64,000 bases of DNA from contig OY811971.1 in the NCBI GenBank assembly GCA_963681505.1, positions 16,350,338-16,414,337 of the forward strand, in the 5' to 3' direction. Origin of the DNA: Eunapius fragilis (taxonomy: Eukaryota; Porifera; Demospongiae; Spongillida; Spongillidae). Below are positions 46,645 through 57,240 of the stretch, in pieces. A model generated the notes under the pieces. The model was not told where the DNA came from. It saw only the letters and a list, made by a program, of their open reading frames with translations, and ran no database searches. The translations under genes were made by a program, and so were the position numbers. Position 1 is the first letter of the stretch, and each line of letters starts with the position of its first letter.

Positions 46645-49312
46645 TCACAAAAACAAAAAAAAAAATAACACACAAGAAGAGCAGTACCATTTCTCATTAC
46701 AGTTGGGTAGTGTAAGAAGGCCCAGACACTTGGCATGGAACCACTTATGACATGTTTCACATTGTATCATATCTCCAAAGGTGTCAGGCATTAGACAAGT
46801 GCAGTATACACTAATATTCTGGATGCACAGCTTCCTTTGTTCTTTGCTGCATTCATCTAGAATAGGAAATGGTGTAAAATTTCGTGCTGCAAGGCATTTG
46901 AAAAGGTGGCTTCTCATCTTCAACTGATTAAATTCCAAGTCTGATACACAGTGGCCCAAGGCTGCATGCAGTGCAAATGCTATGGCAAATAAACCACAGT
47001 CACTTCCACCAGTCTGCCTTTGGATAACAGGAAGATGCACAATTAAGTTTCCTGCCTTTTCACTGCTTTGGATCTCAGCTTTGATCAGTGTTCTATAGAT
47101 TTGACAGAGTTGGTGAGTGAGAGTAGAGCTCAATTTTCCCCTTTGCAACCTGCTATCATATACTGTTACTTCTTGATTGAGGCTACTTGACGTAACCCAG
47201 TGATTACCTGAGACAAAATGGATTTGAATAGCTTCACTTTGCACAGGTATAAATCCATCTGTCTGGACAAGAAGTGTAGACTGCCAGCCTTCAGTATGAG
47301 GGAACTGTTTTTGGAGAATAGCTTGAGCAAGGTACATATGCTCATCAGTAAGCCAGTCTCCACTCTTAATAACAGCTTTCATGTGCTTGGTGAATGTAAA
47401 TGCAGTTGCTTTTCTACCCTGCATATAAAGAAAGACTTTGTAAGCATTTGAACTTGAACATTGCAATATACATCAGTACACACCTGCACATGTATTTTTG
47501 ATCCTCCAGCATGTGCTGTGGGTTGGTCAATTTCAACTTCATCATCACTATCACTATCTTGCTCATTTCCTTCATGCATAACCTGTGTTTCTTCACTCAT
47601 TTCCTTTTCTGTTGGGCTTCCTTCATGCTGTTCCCGTATACCTTCACTGTCACCATCAATAACACCGTTTTCTTTGTCACCAGAGCCATCTTGTATAATG
47701 GTTCCATTACCGTCATCCTTTTCATTGGCACCACAGTTTCTTAGTTCACTGGCATTATCATCACCTTGTGCACTGACAGCCTCTTCATCTACAACACTGC
47801 TAATAGTTTCTTTGTCCCCAACTGGTTCAAGAAACAGTTTGAGGCGAGCACAGTGGATGGTTTGTTTAAGTACTTTTCCAGCTAGTGTTTCAAGGTAATA
47901 CCTTCCTTTGCCAAGGTCTTTGTGAATGACAAAGGGGCCGTTCCAACGATTTTCAAGTTTTCCTCCCTTTCTATGTTTGTTCCTTGTATTCTCTTTAAAC
48001 ACCTTGTCTCCAACTTTCAGTGTTGAATTCATGTTGTGTTTCATGTCATACTGCTTCTTCTGTCGAGCCTGAGCACCAAGAATGTTTTGTGCAGCTTTAG
48101 CTCGGCACTGTTCTTGAAGGTGTATGAGAGCTTTAACATCCTTCAGATTGCTTGTCTCTGTAACGTATGTTGAGGACCCACTTCTTTCCATTTGGACATG
48201 CACTGGAAGTTTAGCTTCACGGAAATGCATCAAAAAAAAGGGAGTGAAGCCAGTTGAAGCCTGAACAGATGTCCTGTATGATATATAAAAAGTATGCATT
48301 GCTTATTGTGTACACATGTAACACTATTGCTTCATACCTGTAGCTGAACATAATTTTGTCAAGGTGCTGGTCCCAGTCATTTTTCCTCTCATTCACAACT
48401 TGAATCAGTGCATCTTTGAGTGTTTGATTGAACCTTTCGGTTAGCCCATTTGTCTGAGGATGATATGCACTGGCAACTCTGTGTTCAACCCCAGTTAGTT
48501 GTAGCAGATGATCAACAACCTATATTGCATCCAGTATTTTGTATATAATTGTAATAAGCCGCACAGAGATACTCATAGAAAAAATAAATGCTACACACCT
48601 TGTTGCAAAATTCTGTTCCTTGATCAGATATCATTATATCTGGACAGCCATGACGAAGAAACAGATCTGCAAGGAATTCTGCCACATCAATAGATTCTTT
48701 CTTGGGAGAACCACACGCTTCCGGCCACTTTGAAAAATAATCTGTTACAACAATTGCGTACTTGTTACCATTTGGTGTGCAAGGCAGAGGTCCAATAAGA
48801 TCAATTCCAATCTGTTTCCAGCTACTATTCGGAACTGGTACAGGATGTAACCCTTCAGCTGGGCGGTCAAATTTCCTCTTTGTTCTTTGGCAATGTTCGC
48901 ATCGTCGTACCTGTGAACAAATAAAATTTCTTTCAAACTTATTATATTAGCACAAATATAACCGTACCCATTCCTTCACATCCTTCGTTATACCAGGCCA
49001 GAAATACTTCTGCGCTATCTTCGCTTGAGTCCTATCTCTACCTTCGTGATTTCCAGCTGGTCCTACATGGCATCCGTCAAATATCTGTCTTCTAGCTTTC
49101 ATATCTTTTATCACTAGGGCCACACTCTCTTCATCTTTTGACTTGTTCTTGCTAACGCGAAACAATTGTCCATCCTTGACCCGATACTGTTTTGCTCTTT
49201 TGCGAATCACTCCCTTTTCCTGTTTGGTTGCATCTTTAGGATATTTTCCACTTACCAAATACTCAAGCGTAACATCATACATGCACCCTTCGTCGTCAGT
49301 CTCAGCTTCCAT
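46645..49312 (-). CDS. Ginger1 transposase with Ulp1 protease and PHD finger
   Basis: Five exons (49312-48968, 48910-48599, 48519-48338, 48273-47484, 47418-46645) with introns of 57-79 bp, all GT/AG and in phase, give 800 residues. Domain order: YPYY-like N-terminus (YLVSGKYPKDATKQEKGVIR); HHCC zinc finger (CHVGPAGNHEGRDRT...CEHC); DDE core with IGIDLIGPL, MISDQGTEF and NGLTERFNQ, exactly 35 residues between the second Asp and the Glu; GPY/F motif (RWNGPFVIHKDLGKGRYYLE); a long acidic linker; Ulp1/C48 protease with NHW, VYDSRL and QTGGSDCGLFA (His-Asp-Cys triad and upstream Gln); and PHD finger (VYCTCLMPD, MIQCETCHKWFHAKCL, WYCSSC). Ginger1 proteins are known to carry Ulp1- or OTU-like protease domains; the role of Ulp1 and PHD in transposition is unknown. 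The start was chosen at the first ATG after the TIR. Confidence 0.88.
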
Positions 49313-49354
49313 CTCAATCTCACCTAGTTTTATCACTTTGAACACGAGGGTACC

Positions 49355-49481
49355 GAAAATCCGGAAGGGTGCCGAAAATTGGAGCCTAATATTCCAGGAT
49401 ATATGGAATGGGGTTCCAAATTTCCTAGGATATATGGAATGGGGGGGTACCAAATTAAGGGGTGCCGATTATTTTGTGACA
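49355..49481. repeat. Subterminal repeats, right end of element B
   Basis: Read inward, GGCACCCCTTAA, GGTACCCCCCC, GGAACCCC, GGCTCC and GGCACCCTT recur. Two copies of CATTCCATATATCCT(A)GGAA lie 43 bp apart. This pattern differs from the left end beyond the first 25 bp. Confidence 0.7.
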
Positions 49482-49885
49482 CCGGCCTCTCGAACGGCTT
49501 CCAGGAAAACCTCTATCATAAATAGCGGCGAAACAGGCGTGTCTATTTTGTCAGTCCACTGTACCAAACCCTGGCGGATTATTCTAATGTTATCCTTCTT
49601 TCTTTGGCACAGCGTCTTAAACTTCATAGCATCCAGGTCAAGGCCATCCATGACAACGACTGGTCTGATGCCCGAATCCACAAGCGTTCTGAAGAATTCT
49701 GTCACCTTTTTCTTAAAAATGGCATATCTCCCGCCTATCCTCCAGTCCAGCTTGCACGCTTCGTACAAGTCGTACATGATGCCGCACCCATCAATTATCA
49801 AAGGGCCCATCACCGGCTGGTACACAAAACCAGGTACATCTAGATAGTGATTCCTCATGTACCACTTCAAACCTTTCACCCCCAT
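49482..49885 (-). pseudogene. ASTE1: Protein asteroid homologue, N-terminal part (interrupted gene)
   Basis: The ATG at 49885 begins MGVKGLKWYMRNH, the standard XPG-N start (MGVxGL). LIIDGCGIMYDLY and PVVVMDGLD supply N-terminal acidic residues of the nuclease site. An upstream in-frame ATG (50005) would add 40 residues that do not look like the family. The reading frame meets element B after ...EAVREAG. Phase and residue order continue exactly at 46344, so promoter and first 135 codons are cut off from the rest. Unless the element is spliced out or excised, the product is truncated. Confidence 0.8.
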
Positions 49886-50210
49886 CTTTATCTGTTGCAA
49901 CAAAGTAGCTTGTCTGGTAAACGTGGACGGCTGAAGACTGTATGACTGTGTATAAAATTGAGGATCAATTATATTCCCCACCGCTATATCTGCGCTGCGA
50001 TGCATGAACGTGCGTATTTATAACAAAGAACGAAAGGGAGCATAAAGTACCGCGTGATACTTGTAACGTTCCGATTGGTTTGTACTATTGATGGCGATTG
50101 ATAGCGGTTGTTTTTGCTTGTTCACCACTGCATGCATGGCTTAATTCTATATAAAATACATTGCATTAACTGCTTCGTGCGCAACCGCCGCAACGTCTCG
50201 GGTGCAATTA

Positions 50211-50238
50211 TGTCTCGGGTGCAATTGCACCCGAGACA
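50211..50238. repeat. Perfect 28-bp palindrome upstream of asteroid homologue
   Basis: TGTCTCGGGTGCAA followed by its exact reverse complement. An extra half copy (GTCTCGGGTGCAATTA) lies directly before it. It is about 326 bp upstream of the asteroid ATG. Possibly a regulator site or a remnant of an element end. Confidence 0.75.
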
Positions 50239-50649
50239 GTTAATTCATAGCATTAGGGTTCGCCACAAGCACGGTTACGGCTAGACTCGTCTCCTGGCCT
50301 TTTTTCAAATAAAAACGTTAACGCGCAGCATCCTTGATATAAAAGTACTAAACTTGATTACGAAGAATACCTCTAGTACTGTTGGCTTGGTTAAATTTGA
50401 TTTAAAAGGTCACAGTCGAGATATGCATGATGTATATGACCGTTGGAGATAATGACATCATGCAGCAAGGGACAGCATGATAGCATGTGTGTATGAGTGA
50501 GTGCAAGTTCACACATCACCAGAGCCAATATAAAGTATACACATAAGGTTTTCAATGAGATCAACCCGTCTAAGATTGGGCAAACCATTTCATATAATGT
50601 TATTGACATATATGTATGATACACAACAAGACTGTGGATAAAAGTAACT

Positions 50650-51180
50650 AAACATATTCTATGAGAAAGTTGGTGAGATGTAGGATTTGAAGGCAATATT
50701 GGTGTAAAAATCAACTAGGAAACAAGGGACTGTAATAGAAAGGGAAAATGTCATAGTCCTATATTTAGCCCGCTTGTATCATAAGTTGTTTGTGTGCTAG
50801 ATATAGGACTATGAACATTTCGCTTACTATTACAGATCACTGCGCGAAGGTATACCGTATGCGGTGTTGCATATTGCATTGATATTACACGAAACTGGTC
50901 TGCAATCGTCGCGTATGCAGTTTTAGGTACGACTGGAATGCAGACTCCCGATAACTCCGGATACGGATACATTGTATATACGTCAGATATCAGGTCTGCA
51001 TATGACCTCTGTATATCAATCAGTATACGTTTCATGACCGTATACGGAATCCTGTAACGTTTCAGCATACGTTTGATGTCTGTATGCACAGTTTCGGTAT
51101 ACGATTGGTTATCGTAGCATATCCTGATCTGCATTCGGCTACTATATCCATTCCCAATAATCAGTAATAACATGAGTTGC
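50650..51180. repeat. MITE 'M2': M1-like hairpin plus TATACG array
   Basis: Positions 50660-50820 match the M1 hairpin (GAGAAAGTTGGTGAGATGTAGGA, GGTGTAAAAA, GTCCTATATTTAGC). They are followed to about 51130 by at least ten dispersed GTATACG/CGTATGC-type motifs (CCGTATACGGA, AGTATACGTTTCA, AGCATACGTTTGA). A partial inverted relative is at 56930-57240. The 168-codon minus-strand frame over it is not a recognisable protein. Confidence 0.65.
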
Positions 51181-53114
51181 AAATATAATGGAATCACAAC
51201 GACATGAATAAGCAGTACGAAATTCTGCTTTCTATACTTCTTTCCTCCATCATCCATGCAGCATTGCGTCCATTTGGTCCTGGAGTTGAGGTAATGTGCG
51301 CGTCAAGTCAGTAGCCGAGGTATAAACATCCATGACTTACTGGAAGCAAACTGAAGCGCTGTGTACATAGAGTGCGCATAGCATGTTAATCAGCGGGTAG
51401 CACTTGCTTTTTCTAGGGCAGGTTCGATCCTTCGTTTAGTAGTGGACCAGTGGTTTTATGCTGATCTTGCTGTCGGCTTTCTGTATTAAAGAACACGCTA
51501 CGGTAAATGTCAAAACGGTACACATTTTCCAACGTACTTGAGTTTACTTGCCAAGCGTACGTTCGATTACTGTCTTCAGCGGTGTACTTCTATTGTGCTA
51601 TTTATTATAGAACACGGCATTGTAATGACTCTACCTTTTTATGTTTTCTTCGTAAATCGATTAGCCTGGTTTGAGTTTAAAAGAACACTACACACGTTCA
51701 ACACTTACCACGATCTCTGCACAAGTGAATTCCACCGTAGGCAGCAGCGTTTTTTTTTTTTTGACACGCGAATAACTACGGAAGATGAAACGCATGGCTC
51801 ATTACACAACCATAATGACCACTTACCGTCGTTGATCTCTCTGCCTACCTCATAATACTTACCTACAGCCTTCTTAAATTCGCCCCCTTCTAGAATTAAA
51901 GCGCCAAGAAACACGTGACGCGACTAAAGATTATTTCTTTAATAACCTCCAATCGAAGCCCAGCGCAGCTGAGGTACTAAGCCCTGTGGATATGAAATGT
52001 TTTCTGCGTAATGCATGAACAAATCATTGATGTATGTGTGTATGTGTTTTGTTTAGCAGCCTACAAACAATTTCAATAGGTCTGGAACTTTTTTTTACCC
52101 CAGGGCATCAAGACAACTGGCTGTCACGGTTATGCAAGTATTAAGCTGTGATTTGCTCCGTCGATGAACGCACCATGTATGTCACACCCACGTTGAGAGC
52201 TGTGCTGATGATGTGATCGGAGAACATCAGTGTACAGGGGCTGATATCGAAAAGGAGGATTGCAGGTCAGACCAGCGATATAAAAAGCAGGGGGGGGGGG
52301 GGGGAGGGTGCTGTACGCTTCAGGCATGGGGGGGGGGGGAGGGGGGAAGTGGGGTGCTGCCTTGCAGAAGAGGGGGAGGAACCTTATATGAAATGGGGGG
52401 GGGGAGGGTTGCAACCCCACCCCCCTGTATCCAACCATGGTGTACTGTACTCCCCCACAATAATGCATGTCACTGATTTGTGACTACAGCTGCTTCTTCT
52501 AACATAGCACATGCTGTCCATACCTTGACTAAATTGTCACCATATGTCTCCTGGCCTAGCCGGCCTCAGTTAAACAGTTAAACGTAATGCCCCCCCGCCC
52601 CAAATCTGCACTTCATTTTCTGTTGTATGTGTGTGTGCCCTTAGGTATTATACATGTTTCTGTTGGTTGAGTACAACAATTTTGATAGAAACTTAGCTCC
52701 CTCCCAAATGCAAGGGTGTAGACTTGTTTTTAAGGGTGGTGGGGCTATTTGTGGTTACTTTTACGTGCACATGCGTTATGTTTGTGAATATGATGTCGTT
52801 GCTCTCCTGGCTTGCTACACACAAACCAAAGAGCTGTACACTTCCAATTCAATCGGCAATTACAAGTGTGTGACGCAATTGTAATACATGCGTGTGGCAT
52901 GTCACATACAACTCTATCGAATAGCGTGCACTTTACAGTTGATTATTAAGAACTTCAGAAATTTTAATAACTCAACTACAAAAATCTGGGGTGGAGGAGG
53001 GGGGGGGGCTAAAGCCCGCCCCCCCCCCCCCCCGTCTATGCTCTTGCAATGTGATTGGCTGCACAGAATGTGATGCTGGCACATGCTTGATGGGGTTTTA
53101 ATGTGTGCATAGGG
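51181..53114. other. Intergenic with possible tRNA-like SINE and G-runs
   Basis: About 51388-51432 has TTAATCAGCGGGTAGCAC and GGTTCGATCC, resembling pol III A and B boxes of a tRNA-derived SINE, but no tRNA fold was confirmed. G-rich blocks lie at 52288-52440 and 53000-53035. No gene is recognised. Confidence 0.4.
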
Positions 53115-53117
53115 ATT

Positions 53118-53597
53118 CCCGGGTGAAAAAATACACGTAGTAACACGTTATTACGCGTGAAAATGGGACATATATAACGCCAAAACACGCGATTTTCAAG
53201 ATGATTATCTCCTTGATTGTGCAATACAATAGAGTTGAATTTTGCCTATACACAAAGCGGTCCAGTGTGTATAAAGTTCCAAAGACTGGTTGGTTTGGCA
53301 TGCATCGTTCCGAAGATATTCACATTCAAGTACGAACTTGATTTCGCGGGAAAGTATACAAAAGCCCGCGAAATTAAGCTAGTACATTGAATGTGAATAT
53401 CATCGGAGCGATGCATGCCAAACCAACCAGTCTTTGGAACTTTATACACACTGGACCGCTTTGTGTATAGGCAAATTCAACTCTTTTGTATTGCACAATC
53501 AAGGAGATAATCATCTTGAAAATCGCGTGTTTTGGCGTTATTTATGTCCCATTTTCACGCGTTATAACGCGTTACTACGTGTATTTTTTCACCCGGG
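53118..53597. mobile_element. 480-bp foldback element
   Basis: Nearly the whole element is one inverted repeat. Ends are CCCGGGTGAAAAAATACACG in both orientations, with arms of about 220 bp. The central spacer contains TTTCGCGGG...CCCGCGAAA, itself an inverted pair. Flanking ATT (53115-53117 and 53598-53600) may be a 3-bp target duplication. It has no coding capacity. Confidence 0.85.
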
Positions 53598-53600
53598 ATT

Positions 53601-56600
53601 GTCAGTCTAAACTTTCTGTGTTGGTGTTTAGTGATTTTTTTGGCAGGTTCCAGTGGAATGTTCATTGACAGCGAGACAGGACAACATAACAAGATGTTGA
53701 ACTGGAGAGTTCAAGGCACTAAATGGAACTGTATGTAGTGTGTGTCTTTTGTAATGTGATGTGGAAGTGGTTTTTCTGTAGGTTTTTTTCCAGGAGCGGT
53801 GTGAAGGCCCACACCTCCAAATGCATACGTATACATGGCTCCTTGTGTGTTGTGTTGTCATGCTACGTCTATGTGGTTATGTGTGAGTGTGCACAATGAA
53901 TCTGAACCAAACTGATGATTGACAGGGAGGTGGGGGCATCACGTGGTGCAGCACATGGGGAGGGAGGTACATGAACCATGAGTGTCATGCACCCATGATG
54001 TGTCAAGCTTGTGAGTACACTTACCTTGTTCGTTGTATAGTGTTCATGTGCAATATGCACCTTTGTATCCCACCCTTAGGACTCATCGACATCTGGTTTG
54101 GATTTTCAAGCCCATCGTGTCATCAAGGAACACCATTAGATATATATTAGTACACCATTGCGGATTCAATTTGTTAAACTCGCACTGTCATGGATTATGT
54201 TTAAAACCACATGTCACATGGTGCATGGGAACCAGAGGCCTCAAACCAATGCTTTCAGTCTGTATTGAACCCTGCCACTGCATAGTCCAAACTGTGCAAC
54301 ACTAATGTCATCCACTCTGACCTGGCTTGTGTAGTGCATGATGAAATCAAGCTGGTACCTAGCTAGATTCGGTTTTGTAAGGATTGTTATTGTGCCCCGC
54401 CCACATTATAGTACACTTGTTTTAACGCTTAGAGTCGACTTATTGCAACAGACATCGACTCAGCGGGGTACATTTCACTGTATTCGGAAAATGATACAAA
54501 GTTTGGTCATGCTAAAATATCGCCGAGATCAGAATTAGGGTACACATATAAACTGCAATTGAGAGCTGCATTCATAACTGAAGCTGCAGTACACAGAGAT
54601 TAATTCCTTTATTGCTTTCCAATGTATTCTGTACTTCATACTTGCATTCATAATTATTTACTGCCGATTACCCGGCCCATGATAGTATCATCTCTGATCT
54701 GTCAATGACCTCGGCCATTATAATATTTAAAATCAGTCATTGAGCACTTGGTTGAAAGTATGCAACACTGCCAGTGTCGTACCGCGTCATTCAACTTTGG
54801 CCTTGTGCAACAGATATGTTCAGCAGGGGACTCACTGACATCTGTTTGATGATATCTTTGGACATCAATTTCAGAGTTATTGTGCCTCGCCTACACTGAT
54901 ATAGCCGACTTAATAAATGATATTTTCAATAGAAGCTATAGCGACCCAGGGGTATATTCCATTGTGTAAAGAATGTTTTAAAGGCACAGAATAACTTTGG
55001 TCGTTCTGTAATATACATAAAATCATATTACAATTCATGGGCATATATCATAATGTATAATTAAAAGATTGAGTTATGTGTGAGATCCTATAATAGTACC
55101 TATTGATAATCCTATGTTCCCTAAATATTTGGTTTACTTTAGTAATGATACATCGATATTTATGTACACAAAATTTTTGCAGTCCACTATACGTTTTTGC
55201 TGTGAATTGTGTGTATACAAACTGAGCATAGTCAGATGTAAAGATGGAGTGGGTGGGGGTGGGGAAAGGGGGCACATACAGTTTTTTTCTTATTATATAG
55301 AAGTGGTAAGAGAATCATAGCATTGGCTTCTGTACATTCGATTCTCCGAGCCTCCGTTGTGCCAGAAAAATGTAAAGGATTTTGAGCCACAGTCTCATTC
55401 CAGATCTGAACAGAAACCTGTACTAATGAATGTGCTTATATGCTTCAAGATTGCCGGTTCCATATATGGCTTGTTGACATGTAGTTGCAGCTGTGTTTCT
55501 AAGGTTGAGGTAAGTATGAATATGATTAGGTGTGCATGTGTGTGTGTGTGTGTGTAGTTTGTGAGTGATTGAGACAGCCATAGGATTCTTCAAATAACAG
55601 TTAAATTGTTTGGAACAGGAACATACAAAGCAATTCGGCATTCAAATAAAATCAACAAAAGCCCATTGGTTGCAGCTGATTGAGGTGCATGTCATGTGCT
55701 CTGTCTGCTCTTATCAGCAGCTCAACTGTTCCAGGGTCTGCATAAACTGATCATATGACTCAAATTACATAACAATCCCTTCCAAAAAGAAACATCCATA
55801 AAGACTAGAATTTATAAAAACCATCCCATCCCAGTAGCACATTCCACCCACCACCCCCCCCCCCCCCCCCCCCCGGCTCCGGTCTCCTGTTGCCTCCCAC
55901 CAAGCAGGATTAAGAAGTATTAGTCTTACCTGAAAAGCAATACTTCTCAGCTTTGCCCCAGACCAGATTGCAATTGGTAAGCGTAGAGCATTTCTTCTTC
56001 TACTTCATAGACCCTAATTGTCAGAGTTATGCCCATCCCATATACCATTTGCACTTCTGTCAACAATACCTTGTTCCCCCATGTTTTAAATTCAACTCAC
56101 CATTGAATATGCCCGGCGTGTATGAAAAGCATATTTTCTAGGATAGAGAGAATACACAACGTAACATGTGCACATGCGTCTGAGCAACTGACTGTCAGTT
56201 GTGTCCCTCATGATTTGTGTGTTGAATGAAGTGTGTATTATAACCTCCATCTCTGATGTGGGGTCATCAATATCTAACAAGGCTGCCATGTGTGGAGAGA
56301 ATACACACGTAACAGACAGTAAACATACCTATAGCACACAATGGTTGCACCTTAACTTTCTATGAGCAGATACGAAAGACTGTCAGTGTACACATGATCC
56401 GAGTATGTGTGCAACATGTGCGCGTATGTTGTGTGTGTGCACATGTGTGTGAATGCGTGCGAGTGTATGTACGTGTGTGTTCAAATGGTTTTATTTTATA
56501 ACAAACATCCAACCCGCAAATCAACCATCTCCTATGTGTTAGTCCCCCATTATCAAAAGATGCCGCCAACCGCGTCCAGCGCCCTATTATGAGGCATCGT

Positions 56601-56925
56601 TTTAGTTCGGGAATAGGTGCGTGCCGCGGTTTATATCTGAAAGGCAAGTTACCCCATCGGCATGCATGCTACGGGGAGTACTCCATGCATGCTGTTAGAT
56701 AGAATCGACTAACCCCTCCAGTCTCCAAAGTGCTTCCCTCTGCGTAGTAAGCTAGTCACGTGATACTGATAATGAAATAATATAATTAAAAAAAGAATAT
56801 TATGAGTGATGCCTGCTGACCAAGGATTGAAGCTAGCTCCATCACAGCTGTCCGCAGACAAGCGCGCTGCTTCTTTATGAATGCAGCACAAGAAGCCTAC
56901 AGGTATACGGATTTCCACTTGTTAA
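53601..56925. other. Intergenic
   Basis: No gene is recognised. Positions 54370-54520 and 54875-55010 are weakly similar direct copies (TTATTGTGCC-CGCC-ACA, CGAC-CAG-GGGTA). A C run lies at 55854-55874 and GT-rich DNA at 55535-55556 and 56405-56480. Around 56815-56870, GGATTGAAGCTAGCTCC and GACAAGCGCGCTGC look like an antisense, decayed tRNA-derived SINE. Confidence 0.4.
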
Positions 56926-56929
56926 ATTG

Positions 56930-57240
56930 ATCCGCATGTCCCCTTCTTACTGCTCCGCATTCGGCCCCTCTAAATACTGCACAGCATTCTGCTCCTCATA
57001 CTAGTCTTCTCACATACGAATCCCCATATGTGTCCGGATACTAGAGTTTCTGCATACGTTTCCGTATATGACTTAGTATATGCAGTGTCTGCGCTACTCT
57101 GTATACGATATACTTCCGCGCAGTGGATCCTCTTTTTACACCACTATTGCCTTCAAATCCTGTATCTCACCAACTTTCTCATGCATAGAGAAGGTTTTTA
57201 GCTACTTTGCTTCATTTTTCTTCTTCTTATATCTAGTTAT
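56930..57240. repeat. MITE M2, partial copy
   Basis: Inverted relative of 50650-51180. ATACG motifs (CATACGAATCC, CATACGTTTCCGTATATG, GTATACGATATAC) lead into CTTTTTACACCACTATTGCC and CACCAACTTTCTCATGCATAGAG. Confidence 0.6.

Larger units (their letters stand above)
46349..49481 (-). mobile_element. Ginger1 DNA transposon, apparently intact (element B)
   Basis: The 3,133-bp element lies between CCGG at 46345-46348 and CCGG at 49482-49485. Its ends read inward TGTCACAGGAAAAAAGGCAC and TGTCACAAAATAATCGGCAC, both followed by CCCT. A CCGG target duplication and short TIRs are diagnostic of the Ginger1 group. It encodes a complete spliced transposase and interrupts an otherwise intact host frame, so insertion looks recent. 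Confidence 0.93.

Noticed and set aside
51388..51432. tRNA gene suggested by A- and B-box-like motifs
   Set aside because: No complete cloverleaf could be drawn; at best a tRNA-derived SINE.
51705..51914. Minus-strand frame with FKKAVGKYYEVGREI, possibly a TPR-like exon
   Set aside because: Too short, no consistent splice neighbours, ends in low-complexity lysines from a poly-T run.
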